A stretch of DNA of 64,000 nt, from positions 434,001 to 498,000 of the forward strand of contig NZ_MJAP01000003.1 of NCBI RefSeq assembly GCF_001884735.1. Reading direction: 5' to 3'. This stretch comes from Natronohydrobacter thiooxidans. GTDB taxonomy: Bacteria; Pseudomonadota; Alphaproteobacteria; Rhodobacterales; Rhodobacteraceae. This document shows, piece by piece, positions 18,122-26,795 of this stretch. A program made the position numbers and the translations under genes. A model generated the notes under the pieces. That model was not told the origin of the DNA and did no database searches. It saw nothing but the letters and a program-made list of their open reading frames with translations. The number at the start of each line of letters is the position of its first letter. The stretch's first letter is position 1.

Positions 18122-19681
18122 TCAGAGCCGCTCCACCAGAAGAGTGTTGCAAATGAAGCGGAAATTCTGTGCCTTCCGGGGCAGGACAATCGACAATTTC
18201 GGCATCGAGGCCCGCGCCAGCCAGTCGGCGCTGATCTCGCGCGCGACAAGACAGCCCCCCATCCGCGCGCAGGCATGGACCTCGAAATCACTCAACTCGA
18301 AATCTGTCGCCCGACCGGCCTGCGGATCCCGACGAACCAGCGCCGTCTCGAACAGATAGCCGTCCGGCGAGGCCAGTTGCAGATGCACGCGCAACCCCTG
18401 CCCTGCCGCCGCCAGCCCGTCGAGCCGCAGCTCGATCGCGGACCAGTCGCGCGTATCCGGGAACTGGATCTGGAATTTTCCCTGCGCGCGCGCGGCATGC
18501 ATCAAAAGCCCGTCCTCGGGCGCGGCGCGGGACAGTTCCAGCCGCTCGGCAAAGCGCGTGCCGGGCTGCAGGTGCTGGCAGAACTCGGTTGCGGGCAGGG
18601 CCGCCCAGATATCAAAGACGGGATTTGCAACCATCGGGCGGGCGGGCGCCGCGATATCCTGCGCAACCGGGGCAGGCATATTCAGGCCACCCAGTTCCGC
18701 CATCAGCGCGCGGAGCGCGGCATGCATCTCGGCCTTGTCGCGCTCAAGGCGCTCATTCAGGCTGCGCATCTCGCCATCGACCTTCTGCCAGATGGCGCTG
18801 GTCTCGTAATTCAACTCGCCCAGCAGATCCGCCGCAAGGCTGCGCATGGCATCGGTCGCGTCCGCGCGCGCCTCCAGATCGAAGCTGGGCCGCGCCAGAT
18901 CGGAAAAGCATCGCCAGTCATAGGACGGATTGTCGAGCGTGTTCATCAGCACATTGCGCGCCCGGTCATCCTTCCGGGCCACCCGCCGGTGATGAAAGGC
19001 CAGTTTGCGATCCAGAACCGCCAGCCGGTAGCGCGCCAGAAACGCATTCATGAAGGCGCGGTCCTCCATGACATCGAACTGCTCGGGGAAACCGCCCACC
19101 GCGCGCACCGCCTCGCGCCGCAGGATCCATTGCACCGGATAGAGATCCTGCCGGTAGCAGGCATAGGCCAGCGCATTGACCAGAAATTCGTTGCGCTTGA
19201 AGCTTGGCGGCAGGCCGTCCTCTCCGACAATGCGGATTTCCGGCCCGGCGGCGCTGTCGAAGAAATCCTCGCGCAGCGCCGTGACCTGCGCCGCCACACC
19301 GCCCAGATCAGGCACCAGATCCCGGATTTGCTGATAGAACCCTGCAAGGGCCGACAAGAAATCCGGCGCCCAGCTGTCATCATCATCCAGACAGGCGACA
19401 AATTCGGTCTCCAGCGCCTCGACCCCGCGATTGAACGCGGCGGACCGCCCGATACCTGGAGAAAAATCAAGCACGCTCAATCGGTTCGCAGCACTCAGCG
19501 CCCGCGCATATGGCGCAATCGCCCGCGCCAGCATCTGCGCGTCGCCGCCATCATTGACCAGCACGATCTGCCAGTTGCCATGGGTCTGCGCCTGAACCGA
19601 GGCCAGCGCACGTTTGACGAAAATGGGGCGGTCCCTGGTGCGGATCACCACACCGACCGAGATTTGATCCGTTGCCTTCAC
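18122..19681 (-). CDS. Glycosyltransferase family 2 protein
   Basis: A 519-residue protein. Residues 1-~230 are a GT2/GT-A domain: SVGVVIRTRDRP at the start, LVNDGGD at 41-47 for the nucleotide, and CLDDDDSW (97-104) as the DxD-type metal site. The remaining ~290 residues contain a short coiled-coil-like stretch (SLNERLERDKAEMHAAL) and a beta-rich C-terminal region of unknown role. The start is taken as GTG at 19681 because GGAG lies five bases upstream; TTG at 19708 would add nine residues. It heads the leftward run GT2, TPR, sulfotransferase, GT32. Likely role: adding sugars to a surface or exported glycan. Confidence 0.85.
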   Translation of the reverse strand: MKATDQISVGVVIRTRDRPIFVKRALASVQAQTHGNWQIVLVNDGGDAQMLARAIAPYARALSAANRLSVLDFSPGIGRSAAFNRGVEALETEFVACLDDDDSWAPDFLSALAGFYQQIRDLVPDLGGVAAQVTALREDFFDSAAGPEIRIVGEDGLPPSFKRNEFLVNALAYACYRQDLYPVQWILRREAVRAVGGFPEQFDVMEDRAFMNAFLARYRLAVLDRKLAFHHRRVARKDDRARNVLMNTLDNPSYDWRCFSDLARPSFDLEARADATDAMRSLAADLLGELNYETSAIWQKVDGEMRSLNERLERDKAEMHAALRALMAELGGLNMPAPVAQDIAAPARPMVANPVFDIWAALPATEFCQHLQPGTRFAERLELSRAAPEDGLLMHAARAQGKFQIQFPDTRDWSAIELRLDGLAAAGQGLRVHLQLASPDGYLFETALVRRDPQAGRATDFELSDFEVHACARMGGCLVAREISADWLARASMPKLSIVLPRKAQNFRFICNTLLVERL

Positions 19682-19793
19682 GCTCACTCCACTCACACCC
19701 GCACCCAAACCTGACCCCCCGGTCTTGCGCCGGATCGCCCTATCGCTAGACCCTTCACGAAAGCCCTGTCAAGGAATTCGCCGCAACCCTGCC

Positions 19794-20738
19794 CTATCCC
19801 TCATTGCCGGAAGCATCCGGCGCGGCCCTGTCCGCCTGCGCCCCCAGATGCCGCTCGCCCCGCGCCTCGGCCAGCGCGATCTGATGCTGGCGCTCGCGAA
19901 AAGCCGCGCGCCGCTCGGGCGTAAACTCATCGACGCAATGATGGCATTGCACCCCATGCTCATATTCCGCCCGCTCTGTATCCTCGGGCAAAAGCGGACG
20001 GCGGCAGGCATGGCACATCACATGCGGGCCGGTTTTCAGCCCATGTTCGACCGAGACCCGCTGATCGAAGACGAAACAGGCCCCTTGCCACAGGCTGTCC
20101 TTCTGCGGCACCTCTTCGAGATATTTCAGAATCCCGCCTTTCAGGTGAAACACATCCTCCACCCCCTGCCCCAGCAGGTAATTCGTCGATTTCTCGCAGC
20201 GAATCCCGCCGGTGCAGAACATGGCAATCCGCTTGTTATGGAACCGATGGCGGTTTTCTTCCCACCATTGCGGGAATTCGCGAAAACTGCGCGTGCCCGG
20301 ATCCACCGCGCCCTCGAACGTCCCAATCGCCACTTCATAATCATTGCGCGTGTCGATCACCGCCACATCCGGCGCGGAAATCAGTTCGTTCCACTCCTCC
20401 GGCGCCACATAATGCCCGACGCGGGCGCGCGGATCGACATCGGGCTGGCCCATGGTGACGATCTCGCGCTTCAACCGCACTTTCATGCGCCCGAACGGCA
20501 TCTCGGCAGCAGGGCTTTCCTTCCAGTCCAGATCGGCGCAGCCTGGCAGCGCACGGATATGCGCCAGCACCGTATCAATCCCCGCCCGGCTGCCCGCAAT
20601 CGTGCCATTGATCCCCTCCCGCGCGAGCAGAAGCGAGCCCCGGACCCCCTGCCCCTCGGCCAATGTCAGCAGCGGGCCGCGCAGGGCGGCAGGATCATCG
20701 AAGCGGGTGAAATGGTATAGCGCGGCAACTGTCAGCAT
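19794..20738 (-). CDS. trhO: tRNA uridine(34) hydroxylase, rhodanese family
   Basis: A 314-residue TrhO/YceA protein that hydroxylates U34 of certain tRNAs (prephenate-independent ho5U route). It has the N-terminal acylphosphatase-like domain (LLLAREGINGTIAG near 37-49), a rhodanese domain with VIDTRNDYEV and the active cysteine in FCTGGIRC (C175), and a zinc-type CxxC...CxxC tail (CHAC, CHHC) near 255-280. The ATG at 20738 was chosen over longer openings because the family begins at this point (AALYHFTRFDD). It is divergent from pncA with a ~95-base spacer. Confidence 0.92.
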   Translation of the reverse strand: MLTVAALYHFTRFDDPAALRGPLLTLAEGQGVRGSLLLAREGINGTIAGSRAGIDTVLAHIRALPGCADLDWKESPAAEMPFGRMKVRLKREIVTMGQPDVDPRARVGHYVAPEEWNELISAPDVAVIDTRNDYEVAIGTFEGAVDPGTRSFREFPQWWEENRHRFHNKRIAMFCTGGIRCEKSTNYLLGQGVEDVFHLKGGILKYLEEVPQKDSLWQGACFVFDQRVSVEHGLKTGPHVMCHACRRPLLPEDTERAEYEHGVQCHHCVDEFTPERRAAFRERQHQIALAEARGERHLGAQADRAAPDASGNEG

Positions 20739-20832
20739 GACAGGCGGTTTACTGCGCCATGCCGCGCCGGACAAGAGATGTTGACGCGAAAGCCTCTGCC
20801 CCTTAGCCCTTGAGCAAGCAAGGAGTGCCGCC

Positions 20833-21429
20833 ATGAGCCATGCCCTGATCGTCATCGACCTGCAAAACGACTTCTGCCCCGGCGGCGCGCTCGCGGTCGC
20901 AGAGGGTGATCAGATCGTGGCCGGGATCAATGCGCTGATGGAAACCGCAGGCGCCGTGGTGCTGACACAGGACTGGCACCCGGCCGATCACGCATCCTTT
21001 GCCAGCCAGCATCCCGGCCTGGCACCTTTTGCCCTGACCGAGATGGACTATGGCCCGCAAGTGCTCTGGCCCGATCATTGCGTGCAAGGGACGGATGGCG
21101 CCGCCTTCCACCCTGATCTGGATCTGGACCGCGCCGATCTGATCCTGCGCAAAGGCTTCCGGCGCGGGATCGACAGCTATTCGGCCTTTTTCGAGAATGA
21201 CCAGACCACCCCCACCGGGCTCGAAGGCTATCTGCGCAACCGGGGCATCACCCGGCTGGATTTCGTCGGGCTGGCGACGGATTTCTGCGTTGCATGGTCG
21301 GCGCTCGATGCAGCGAAGCTCGGCTTTGACGCGCGCCTCCTGACCGGTCTCTGCCGCGGCATCGACCTCGATGGCTCGATGGCCAGAGCGCTCGCGGATC
21401 TGCGCGCCGCCGGGGTGGATCTGGCCTGA
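20833..21429 (+). CDS. pncA: Bifunctional nicotinamidase/pyrazinamidase
   Basis: A 198-residue cysteine hydrolase of the isochorismatase fold, converting nicotinamide to nicotinate and ammonia. The catalytic Asp is in VIDLQNDFCPGG (D9). The metal site is DWHPADHASF. The nucleophile cysteine lies in GLATDFCVAWSA near residue 152. Full length. A clear ribosome site (AAGGAG) precedes the ATG. Its stop overlaps the pncB start as TGATG, so the two NAD-salvage enzymes are made together. Confidence 0.95.
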   Translation: MSHALIVIDLQNDFCPGGALAVAEGDQIVAGINALMETAGAVVLTQDWHPADHASFASQHPGLAPFALTEMDYGPQVLWPDHCVQGTDGAAFHPDLDLDRADLILRKGFRRGIDSYSAFFENDQTTPTGLEGYLRNRGITRLDFVGLATDFCVAWSALDAAKLGFDARLLTGLCRGIDLDGSMARALADLRAAGVDLA

Positions 21430-22718
21430 TGGATATCGCCACCCGCGTCTACAACCACCGCTGGAAACTCGACCCGATCGTGCGCTCGCTGATCGATACG
21501 GATTTCTACAAGCTGTTGATGTGCCAGTCGGTTTTCACCAATCACCCGGACACGCAGGTCACGTTCAGCCTGATCAACCGCGCCAGCCACATCCCGCTCG
21601 CGGCGCTGATCGACGAGGGCGAGTTGCGCGAACAGCTTGACCATATTCGTGGGCTGTCGCTCTCGCGCGGGGAATCGACCTTTCTGCGCGGCAACACATT
21701 CTATGGCAAACGCCAGATGTTCCGCCCCGATTTCATGGAATGGTTCGAGACTTTCCGCCTGCCGCCCTATCATCTGGAACGCGTGGGCGATCAGTATGAA
21801 CTGACCTTTGAAGGCAACTGGGCCGAGGCGATGCTCTGGGAAATCCCGGCGCTGGCGGTGCTGATGGAATTGCGCTCGCGCGCAGTTCTGGGCCGGATGA
21901 AGCGGTTTGAACTGCAGGTGCTATACGCGCGCGCAATGACCCGGCTTTGGGAGAAAATCAAGCAGCTTCAAGGGATTGACGGCTTGCGCATCGCCGATTT
22001 CGGCACCCGCAGACGGCACAGCTTCCTCTGGCAGGATTGGTGTGTACAGGCCATGATTGAGGGGCTGGGGGATAAATTCGCGGGCACCTCGAACTGCCTG
22101 ATCGCCATGCGCCGCGAGGTCGAGGCCATTGGCACCAATGCCCATGAACTGCCGATGGTCTATGCCGCGCTCGCCGATACGGATGAGGCTCTGGCGCAAG
22201 CCCCCTATCAGGTGCTGGCCGACTGGCAGTCTGAGCATTCCGGCAATCTGCGCATCATCCTGCCCGATACATACGGCACCGAGGGCTTTCTGGCCCGCGC
22301 GCCCGACTGGCTGTCGGACTGGACCGGCATCCGCATCGATTCGGGCGATCCGGCCACAGGTGCCGAAACCGCGATTCGCTGGTGGCAGTCGCGCGGGCAG
22401 GATCCGCGCAACAAGCTGGTGATCTTCTCCGACGGGCTGGACGTCGAGAAGATCGCGGAACTGCATGCGCGGTTTTCGGGCCGGGTCAAGGTCAGCTTCG
22501 GCTGGGGTACGCTTTTGACCAATGATTTCAGAGGCTTCGCGCCGGATGACGGGCTTGCGCCCTTCTCGCTCGTCTGCAAGGCCCAAAGCGCCAATGGCCG
22601 CCCGACGGTGAAACTCTCGGATAATCCGCATAAGGCGATGGGGCCGGAAGATCAGATCGCGCGCTACAAACATGTGTTTTCCGTGGGCAAACAGAGCGCG
22701 CAACCTGTGATTGTTTAA
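21429..22718 (+). CDS. pncB: Nicotinate phosphoribosyltransferase
   Basis: A 429-residue enzyme that makes nicotinate mononucleotide from nicotinate, PRPP and ATP. Typical segments are DTDFYKLLMCQSVF near the N-terminus, GTRRRHSFLWQ, the GTSNCLIAMR loop, IRIDSGDP and VIFSDGLDVEKI. The length suits the bacterial PncB group. It is coupled to pncA by a TGATG overlap and so completes nicotinamide salvage (Preiss-Handler route). The window also holds the de novo nadABC operon near 38-41 kb. Confidence 0.95.
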   Translation: MDIATRVYNHRWKLDPIVRSLIDTDFYKLLMCQSVFTNHPDTQVTFSLINRASHIPLAALIDEGELREQLDHIRGLSLSRGESTFLRGNTFYGKRQMFRPDFMEWFETFRLPPYHLERVGDQYELTFEGNWAEAMLWEIPALAVLMELRSRAVLGRMKRFELQVLYARAMTRLWEKIKQLQGIDGLRIADFGTRRRHSFLWQDWCVQAMIEGLGDKFAGTSNCLIAMRREVEAIGTNAHELPMVYAALADTDEALAQAPYQVLADWQSEHSGNLRIILPDTYGTEGFLARAPDWLSDWTGIRIDSGDPATGAETAIRWWQSRGQDPRNKLVIFSDGLDVEKIAELHARFSGRVKVSFGWGTLLTNDFRGFAPDDGLAPFSLVCKAQSANGRPTVKLSDNPHKAMGPEDQIARYKHVFSVGKQSAQPVIV

Positions 22719-22841
22719 GCCTTCTTCATTCTTTCCGCGAAAATCAGCCCAGGTCACAAAGTGTCGCACCGATTTTAGGTGACAGACCGGGGTGACCTGT
22801 GCTGCAATATAACTGTCGCAATCAGAGAAGGAGGACACTGA

Positions 22842-23009
22842 ATGTCACTGAGTTCCCATATTGCAGAACTCCGCCGGAAACATGAACACCTCTCTGAAAA
22901 GGTCGAAACCGCGCAGCGAAGCCCGGGTATGGACGACCTTGTTATCGCCGATATGAAGAAACAGAAACTGCGCCTGAAAGAGGAGATCGAGCGCCTGTCA
23001 CACGCCTGA
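22842..23009 (+). CDS. Small DUF465 (YdcH-type) protein
   Basis: A 55-residue helical protein, rich in Glu, Lys and Arg, predicted to be one coiled coil or helical hairpin (SSHIAELRRKHEHLSEKVET, then DMKKQKLRLKEEIERL). This is the DUF465/YdcH pattern; the family's function is unknown. A strong ribosome site (AGAAGGAGG) lies six bases before the ATG, and a perfect rho-independent terminator follows 22 bases after the stop, so it is a self-contained, probably well-expressed gene. The ~120-base spacer after pncB should hold its promoter. Confidence 0.88.
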   Translation: MSLSSHIAELRRKHEHLSEKVETAQRSPGMDDLVIADMKKQKLRLKEEIERLSHA

Positions 23010-23031
23010 TGCGTTCTTTCCTTTGAAGATG

Positions 23032-23063
23032 AAAACGGCCCGCGCAACGCGGGCCGTTTTTTT
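23032..23063 (+). terminator. Rho-independent terminator after DUF465 gene
   Basis: Perfect 13-bp stem (AAAACGGCCCGCG and its complement) with a 3-base loop CAA, followed by a T-run of seven counting the stem end. The A-tract on the 5' side means it can also stop leftward transcripts. It lies between convergent genes. Confidence 0.93.
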
Positions 23064-23084
23064 ACATCGTGAAAGCGGATTTCG

Positions 23085-23807
23085 TCAGACGAAAAACTGC
23101 GCGCCGTTGGCGCTGATGGTGGAGCCGTTGATGAAACCCGCGTCATCGGCGACCAGAAAGGCCACGCAGCGCGCGATTTCCTCGGGCTCGCCCAGACGTC
23201 CGGCCGGGATGCCCGCGATGATGCTCTCGCGCACTTTCTCGGGCACCGCCATCACCATCTCCGTCGCGATATAGCCCGGACAGACCGCATTGGCGGTGAT
23301 GCCCGCGCGCGCGCCTTCCTGCGCCAGCGATTTGACGATGCCGAGATCGCCCGCCTTGGTGGCCGCGTAATTCACCTGACCGAACTGGCCCTTCTGCCCG
23401 TTGATCGAGGAAATCACCACCACGCGCCCGAATTTGCGCTCGCGCATCCCCGGCCAGATCGGGTGTACCGTGTTGAAAACACCGGTCAAATTCGTGTCGA
23501 TCACCTCTTTCCACTGCTCCGGCGTCATCTTGTGAAACGGCGCGTCGCGGGTGATCCCGGCATTGGCCACCACGATCTCGATCGGGCCCAGATCGGCCTC
23601 GACCTGCGCCAGACCGGCCTTGGAGGCCTCATAATCCGCCGCGTTCCATTTATAGGTCTTGATGCCGGTCGCTTCGGTGAAAGCCGCTGCTGCCGCGTCA
23701 TTGCCCGCATAAGTCGCGGCCACGGTGTAGCCCCGGGCCGCCAGTTCCTTCGAGATCGCAGCGCCAATCCCGCGCGATCCGCCTGTGACGAGTGCCACTC
23801 TTGCCAT
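23085..23807 (-). CDS. phaB: Acetoacetyl-CoA reductase
   Basis: A 240-residue short-chain dehydrogenase that reduces acetoacetyl-CoA to (R)-3-hydroxybutyryl-CoA for polyhydroxybutyrate. It has TGGSRGIGAAI at 7-17, VANAGITRD near 85, and the catalytic Ser...Tyr-x3-Lys set in ISSINGQKGQFGQVNYAATKAG, whose sequence is highly characteristic of PhaB/PhbB. ATG at 23807 has AGGAGGGG upstream. The thiolase phaA lies just upstream on the same strand, 90 bases away, with a stem-loop between them. No PHB synthase is in the window. Confidence 0.95.
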   Translation of the reverse strand: MARVALVTGGSRGIGAAISKELAARGYTVAATYAGNDAAAAAFTEATGIKTYKWNAADYEASKAGLAQVEADLGPIEIVVANAGITRDAPFHKMTPEQWKEVIDTNLTGVFNTVHPIWPGMRERKFGRVVVISSINGQKGQFGQVNYAATKAGDLGIVKSLAQEGARAGITANAVCPGYIATEMVMAVPEKVRESIIAGIPAGRLGEPEEIARCVAFLVADDAGFINGSTISANGAQFFV

Positions 23808-23862
23808 TTGTCCCCTCCTATCAGGAATTATGATTGACGAAATATCTGGTAATGAATTGCGC

Positions 23863-23891
23863 GGGCCTGCGCAAGATTATTGCGCAGGCCC
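23863..23891 (-). repeat. Perfect stem-loop between phaA and phaB
   Basis: GGGCCTGCGCAA and its exact complement (12 bp) around the loop GATTA (plus-strand reading), lying seven bases after the phaA stop. There is no T-run, so it is more likely an mRNA-stability or processing element than a full terminator. Confidence 0.75.
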
Positions 23892-23897
23892 TTCACC

Positions 23898-25070
23898 TCA
23901 GCGCTCCAGACACATCGCGACACCCATGCCGCCCCCGATGCACAGTGTCGCCAGCCCCTTCTTCGCGTCACGGCGCTGCATCTCGAACAGCAAAGTGTTC
24001 AAAATCCGACATCCCGACGCGCCGATCGGGTGGCCGATCGCGATGGCACCGCCATTGACGTTCACTTTTTCAACATCCCAGCCCATATCCTTGTTCACCG
24101 CGCAGGCTTGCGCCGCGAAGGCTTCATTGGCCTCGATCAGGTCCAGATCAGCCGCGCTCCAGCCCGCTTTGGCCAGCGCCTTGCGGCTGGCATGGATCGG
24201 ACCCACCCCCATGACCGAGGGATCAAGCCCCGCCGTCGCATAGCTCGCGATGCGCGCAAGCGGGGTCAACCCGCGCTTCTCGGCCTCTTCGGCACTCATC
24301 AGCATCACCGCCGCCGCACCGTCATTCAGGCCCGAGGCATTGCCTGCCGTGACCGAGCCCTCTTTCGAGAAGGCCGGGCGGAGCTTGGCCATCTGATCGA
24401 GCGTCGCGCCATGGCGGATATATTCATCCTGATCGACCACGATATCGCCCTTGCGGGTCTTGACGGTGAAGGCCGCGATCTCATCGGCGAATTTCCCCGC
24501 CTTCTGCGCGGCTTCGGCCTTGTTCTGGCTGGCCACGGCAAAGGCGTCCTGCTCATCGCGGGTGATCTGCCATTTCGCAGCGACATTCTCGGCGGTGGTG
24601 CCCATGTGATAGCCGTTGAACGCGTCCCAGAGCCCGTCCTTGATCATCGAATCGATCATCTTCATATCGCCCATCTTCTGGCCTGCGCGCAGATGCGCGA
24701 CATGGGGCGAAAGCGTCATGTTCTCCTGCCCGCCCGCCAGCACGATGGTGGCATCGCCCAGCTGGATATGCTGCGCCCCCAGCGCCACTGCGCGCAGGCC
24801 TGAGCCGCAGACCTGATTGAGCGACCAGGCCGAGGATTCAACCGGCAGACCGGCATTGACATGCGCCTGACGCGCCGGGTTCTGCCCCTGCCCGGCGGTC
24901 AGAACCTGACCCAGAATGGTCTCCGAGACCTCTGCCTTATCCACCCCGGCGCGCGCAACCACCGCCTCCAGCACCGCCGCCCCAAGATCATGCGCAGGCG
25001 TATTGGCAAATGCCCCGCCAAAACTCCCGACCGCAGTCCGGGCCGCCGCAACGATAACAACATTGGTCAT
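23898..25070 (-). CDS. phaA: Acetyl-CoA C-acetyltransferase (PHB thiolase)
   Basis: A 390-residue biosynthetic thiolase joining two acetyl-CoA to acetoacetyl-CoA. The active cysteine is in [11 protein letters not shown] near 88, with GLNDGAAAV, the [11 protein letters not shown] segment, [17 protein letters not shown] (His) and [10 protein letters not shown] (second Cys). The length and the phaB gene directly downstream identify the PHB branch. ATG at 25070 has AGGAG at good spacing, and a long upstream extension of the frame is rejected. Over 280 bases separate it from divergent hspQ. Confidence 0.95.
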   Translation of the reverse strand: MTNVVIVAAARTAVGSFGGAFANTPAHDLGAAVLEAVVARAGVDKAEVSETILGQVLTAGQGQNPARQAHVNAGLPVESSAWSLNQVCGSGLRAVALGAQHIQLGDATIVLAGGQENMTLSPHVAHLRAGQKMGDMKMIDSMIKDGLWDAFNGYHMGTTAENVAAKWQITRDEQDAFAVASQNKAEAAQKAGKFADEIAAFTVKTRKGDIVVDQDEYIRHGATLDQMAKLRPAFSKEGSVTAGNASGLNDGAAAVMLMSAEEAEKRGLTPLARIASYATAGLDPSVMGVGPIHASRKALAKAGWSAADLDLIEANEAFAAQACAVNKDMGWDVEKVNVNGGAIAIGHPIGASGCRILNTLLFEMQRRDAKKGLATLCIGGGMGVAMCLER

Positions 25071-25354
25071 GAGAACTCCTCTCTCTCCGTTCAGCTCGTC
25101 AATATCCGGCCTTGGCGCCTGGCTGCGACCGGGTATGGGTTTGGTTCTATCATGCAAGCGCCACAGCGCAATCGTCCAGAGATTTATGTCTGCGGAAACA
25201 TCGCGCGCGCGGACGCGCGCCCGCTGACCGTGCCGGAGCAGGCACACGACCGGGTTTGTTGGGCATAATCCTACAGATTGTTTCCATGATTTTCCGACTT
25301 GCTGATGGACTTGGCCCTTAACAATCTCTTAATCTCGAGCTAAGGGGCTGGATC

Positions 25355-25681
25355 ATGGAAAAGCGCGCTGCGAAATATCACCTCGGACAAGTCGTGCGGC
25401 ATCGCAAGCACCCGTTTCGCGGGGTGATCTTTGATGTCGACCCGGCCTTTTCCAATACAGAAGAATGGTATAGCGCGATTCCCGAAGAGGCGCGCCCGAA
25501 CCGGGACCAGCCTTTCTATCATCTTCTGGCCGAGAATCATGACAGTTTCTATGTCGCCTATGTGTCCGAGCAGAACCTTGTTCCCGACGAGTCGGGCGAG
25601 CCGGTAGACCATCCTGACCTGCCCGAATTGTTCGGGGATTTTGACGACGGGCATTATCCGCTGCAGATCGCGCTGAACTGA
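25355..25681 (+). CDS. hspQ: Heat shock protein HspQ
   Basis: A 108-residue member of the HspQ/YccV (hemimethylated-DNA-binding-like) family, which in enterics helps proteolysis and is heat-induced. Typical parts are YHLGQVVRHRKHPFRGVIFDVDP near residues 8-30, QPFYHLLAE and YVAYVSEQNLVPDES. Full length. The 284-base upstream spacer toward phaA contains an AT-rich stretch that probably holds the promoter. No operon partner on this strand. Confidence 0.93.
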   Translation: MEKRAAKYHLGQVVRHRKHPFRGVIFDVDPAFSNTEEWYSAIPEEARPNRDQPFYHLLAENHDSFYVAYVSEQNLVPDESGEPVDHPDLPELFGDFDDGHYPLQIALN

Positions 25682-25852
25682 GACACCGCGCGGAACTTCC
25701 TCTGATGGGCGGATTTTCAGGCGCGCGGGCGACGGCCCAAGCGCTGATTTGACGCAGGGCCAGCTTCGCCTGTCGCCGCATTGGCCAATATCTGCGGAAC
25801 CATGGATCAGGATCGGGCGACGGGTGCCCCGGGGAGCACGCGCCCTGATCGC

Positions 25853-26287
25853 TCAGTTCACCGGATCAAACGGCACCGAAAACCGCAGCAGATTATGGCC
25901 ATCCCGGCGCGAATAGCTGACGCCATCGCTGAGATGGCGGATGATGAACCAGCCATAGCCCCCTTCGTTGAATTGCGCCGGTTCCGGGGCGCTGCGGCCA
26001 AGCGCGCTCGGGTCAAAGGGCTGACCGCGATCTGTCAACTCGCAGCGCAGCCGACGCCCTTCCAGCCGGAGCGACAGGACGATCTCACCGGCGCTGTCGC
26101 GATAGCCATGTCGCACGATATTGGTCATCGCCTCTGCCAGAATCAGCGAGAGATCGGCAATCCGGCAGCGTGTCACCCCATGTTCGAGCAGGAACCTCTC
26201 GACGTCATCAAGAGCATTGCGGATTGCCCAGAGCTCACCCTTGCAGGCCAGATGAAATTCCGATTGCAACTCTGATTGACCGGTCAT
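25853..26287 (-). CDS. ATP-binding anti-sigma-type kinase (RsbW/HATPase family)
   Basis: A 144-residue single-domain GHKL ATPase. The N-box is EAMTNIVRHGY (E52, N56), the G1 box is LTDRGQPFDPS (D86, G88) and the glycine lid is NEGGYGWFII (109-112). No phospho-acceptor His domain is present, so it resembles serine kinases/anti-sigma factors such as RsbW and SpoIIAB, which phosphorylate a STAS partner. The STAS gene lies directly upstream on the same strand (75-base gap), a classic pair. No sigma factor or phosphatase is nearby, so the output is unknown. Ends near 25853 in a convergent arrangement with hspQ. Confidence 0.87.
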   Translation of the reverse strand: MTGQSELQSEFHLACKGELWAIRNALDDVERFLLEHGVTRCRIADLSLILAEAMTNIVRHGYRDSAGEIVLSLRLEGRRLRCELTDRGQPFDPSALGRSAPEPAQFNEGGYGWFIIRHLSDGVSYSRRDGHNLLRFSVPFDPVN

Positions 26288-26362
26288 GCTGTATTCCTTG
26301 GGCAGGCGTCGCGCGGTGGTCAGGTTCTTGCCCTAAGCCTATGGTGCCGCGCCCGGAAATCC

Positions 26363-26704
26363 CTATTCTGCAGCGGCGATGTCATTCGTGGCTGGCACGC
26401 AGTCATGAATCCTGAACACGGTATCCATGCGTGTCAGCCGGAACAGTTTGCGCACGCTGGGGGTCAGGCCCGCGATTTCGAGCGGGCGCTCGGGGCCCAG
26501 TTGTTTCATCACGCCGACAACAGCGCCAAGGCCGCTGCTGTCGAGAAATTCCACCCGCGACAGATCAAGGATGACCGGACTGCCCGCTGTCGTGGTCAGA
26601 TCGCGCACCAGATCCTTGAAGGTGATCGCCACGGCGGCATCCAATCGCGATTCCATGACGGATATGACCAGCGCCTCCCCCGCGCGGCCCAGTGTTACCT
26701 GCAT
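26363..26704 (-). CDS. STAS-domain anti-sigma factor antagonist
   Basis: A 113-residue single STAS domain. The signature VILDLSRVEFLDSSGLGAVVGV (residues ~44-64) contains the serine pair S56/S57 at the position phosphorylated in SpoIIAA/RsbV proteins. The gene precedes the HATPase gene, and the two probably form a partner-switching module in which the kinase phosphorylates this protein. The frame is open far upstream, but the ATG at 26704 has a GGAAAGGGG ribosome site and the domain starts right there. Divergent from the thiolase gene. Confidence 0.87.
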   Translation of the reverse strand: MQVTLGRAGEALVISVMESRLDAAVAITFKDLVRDLTTTAGSPVILDLSRVEFLDSSGLGAVVGVMKQLGPERPLEIAGLTPSVRKLFRLTRMDTVFRIHDCVPATNDIAAAE

Positions 26705-26795
26705 CTCACACCCCTTTCCTGCGCTTGCATTTCGCCAGATTAGACCCGAAAAGTTACCAAGAGGTTGCCTTGCACCTACAGGGAGAGGAAACGCG

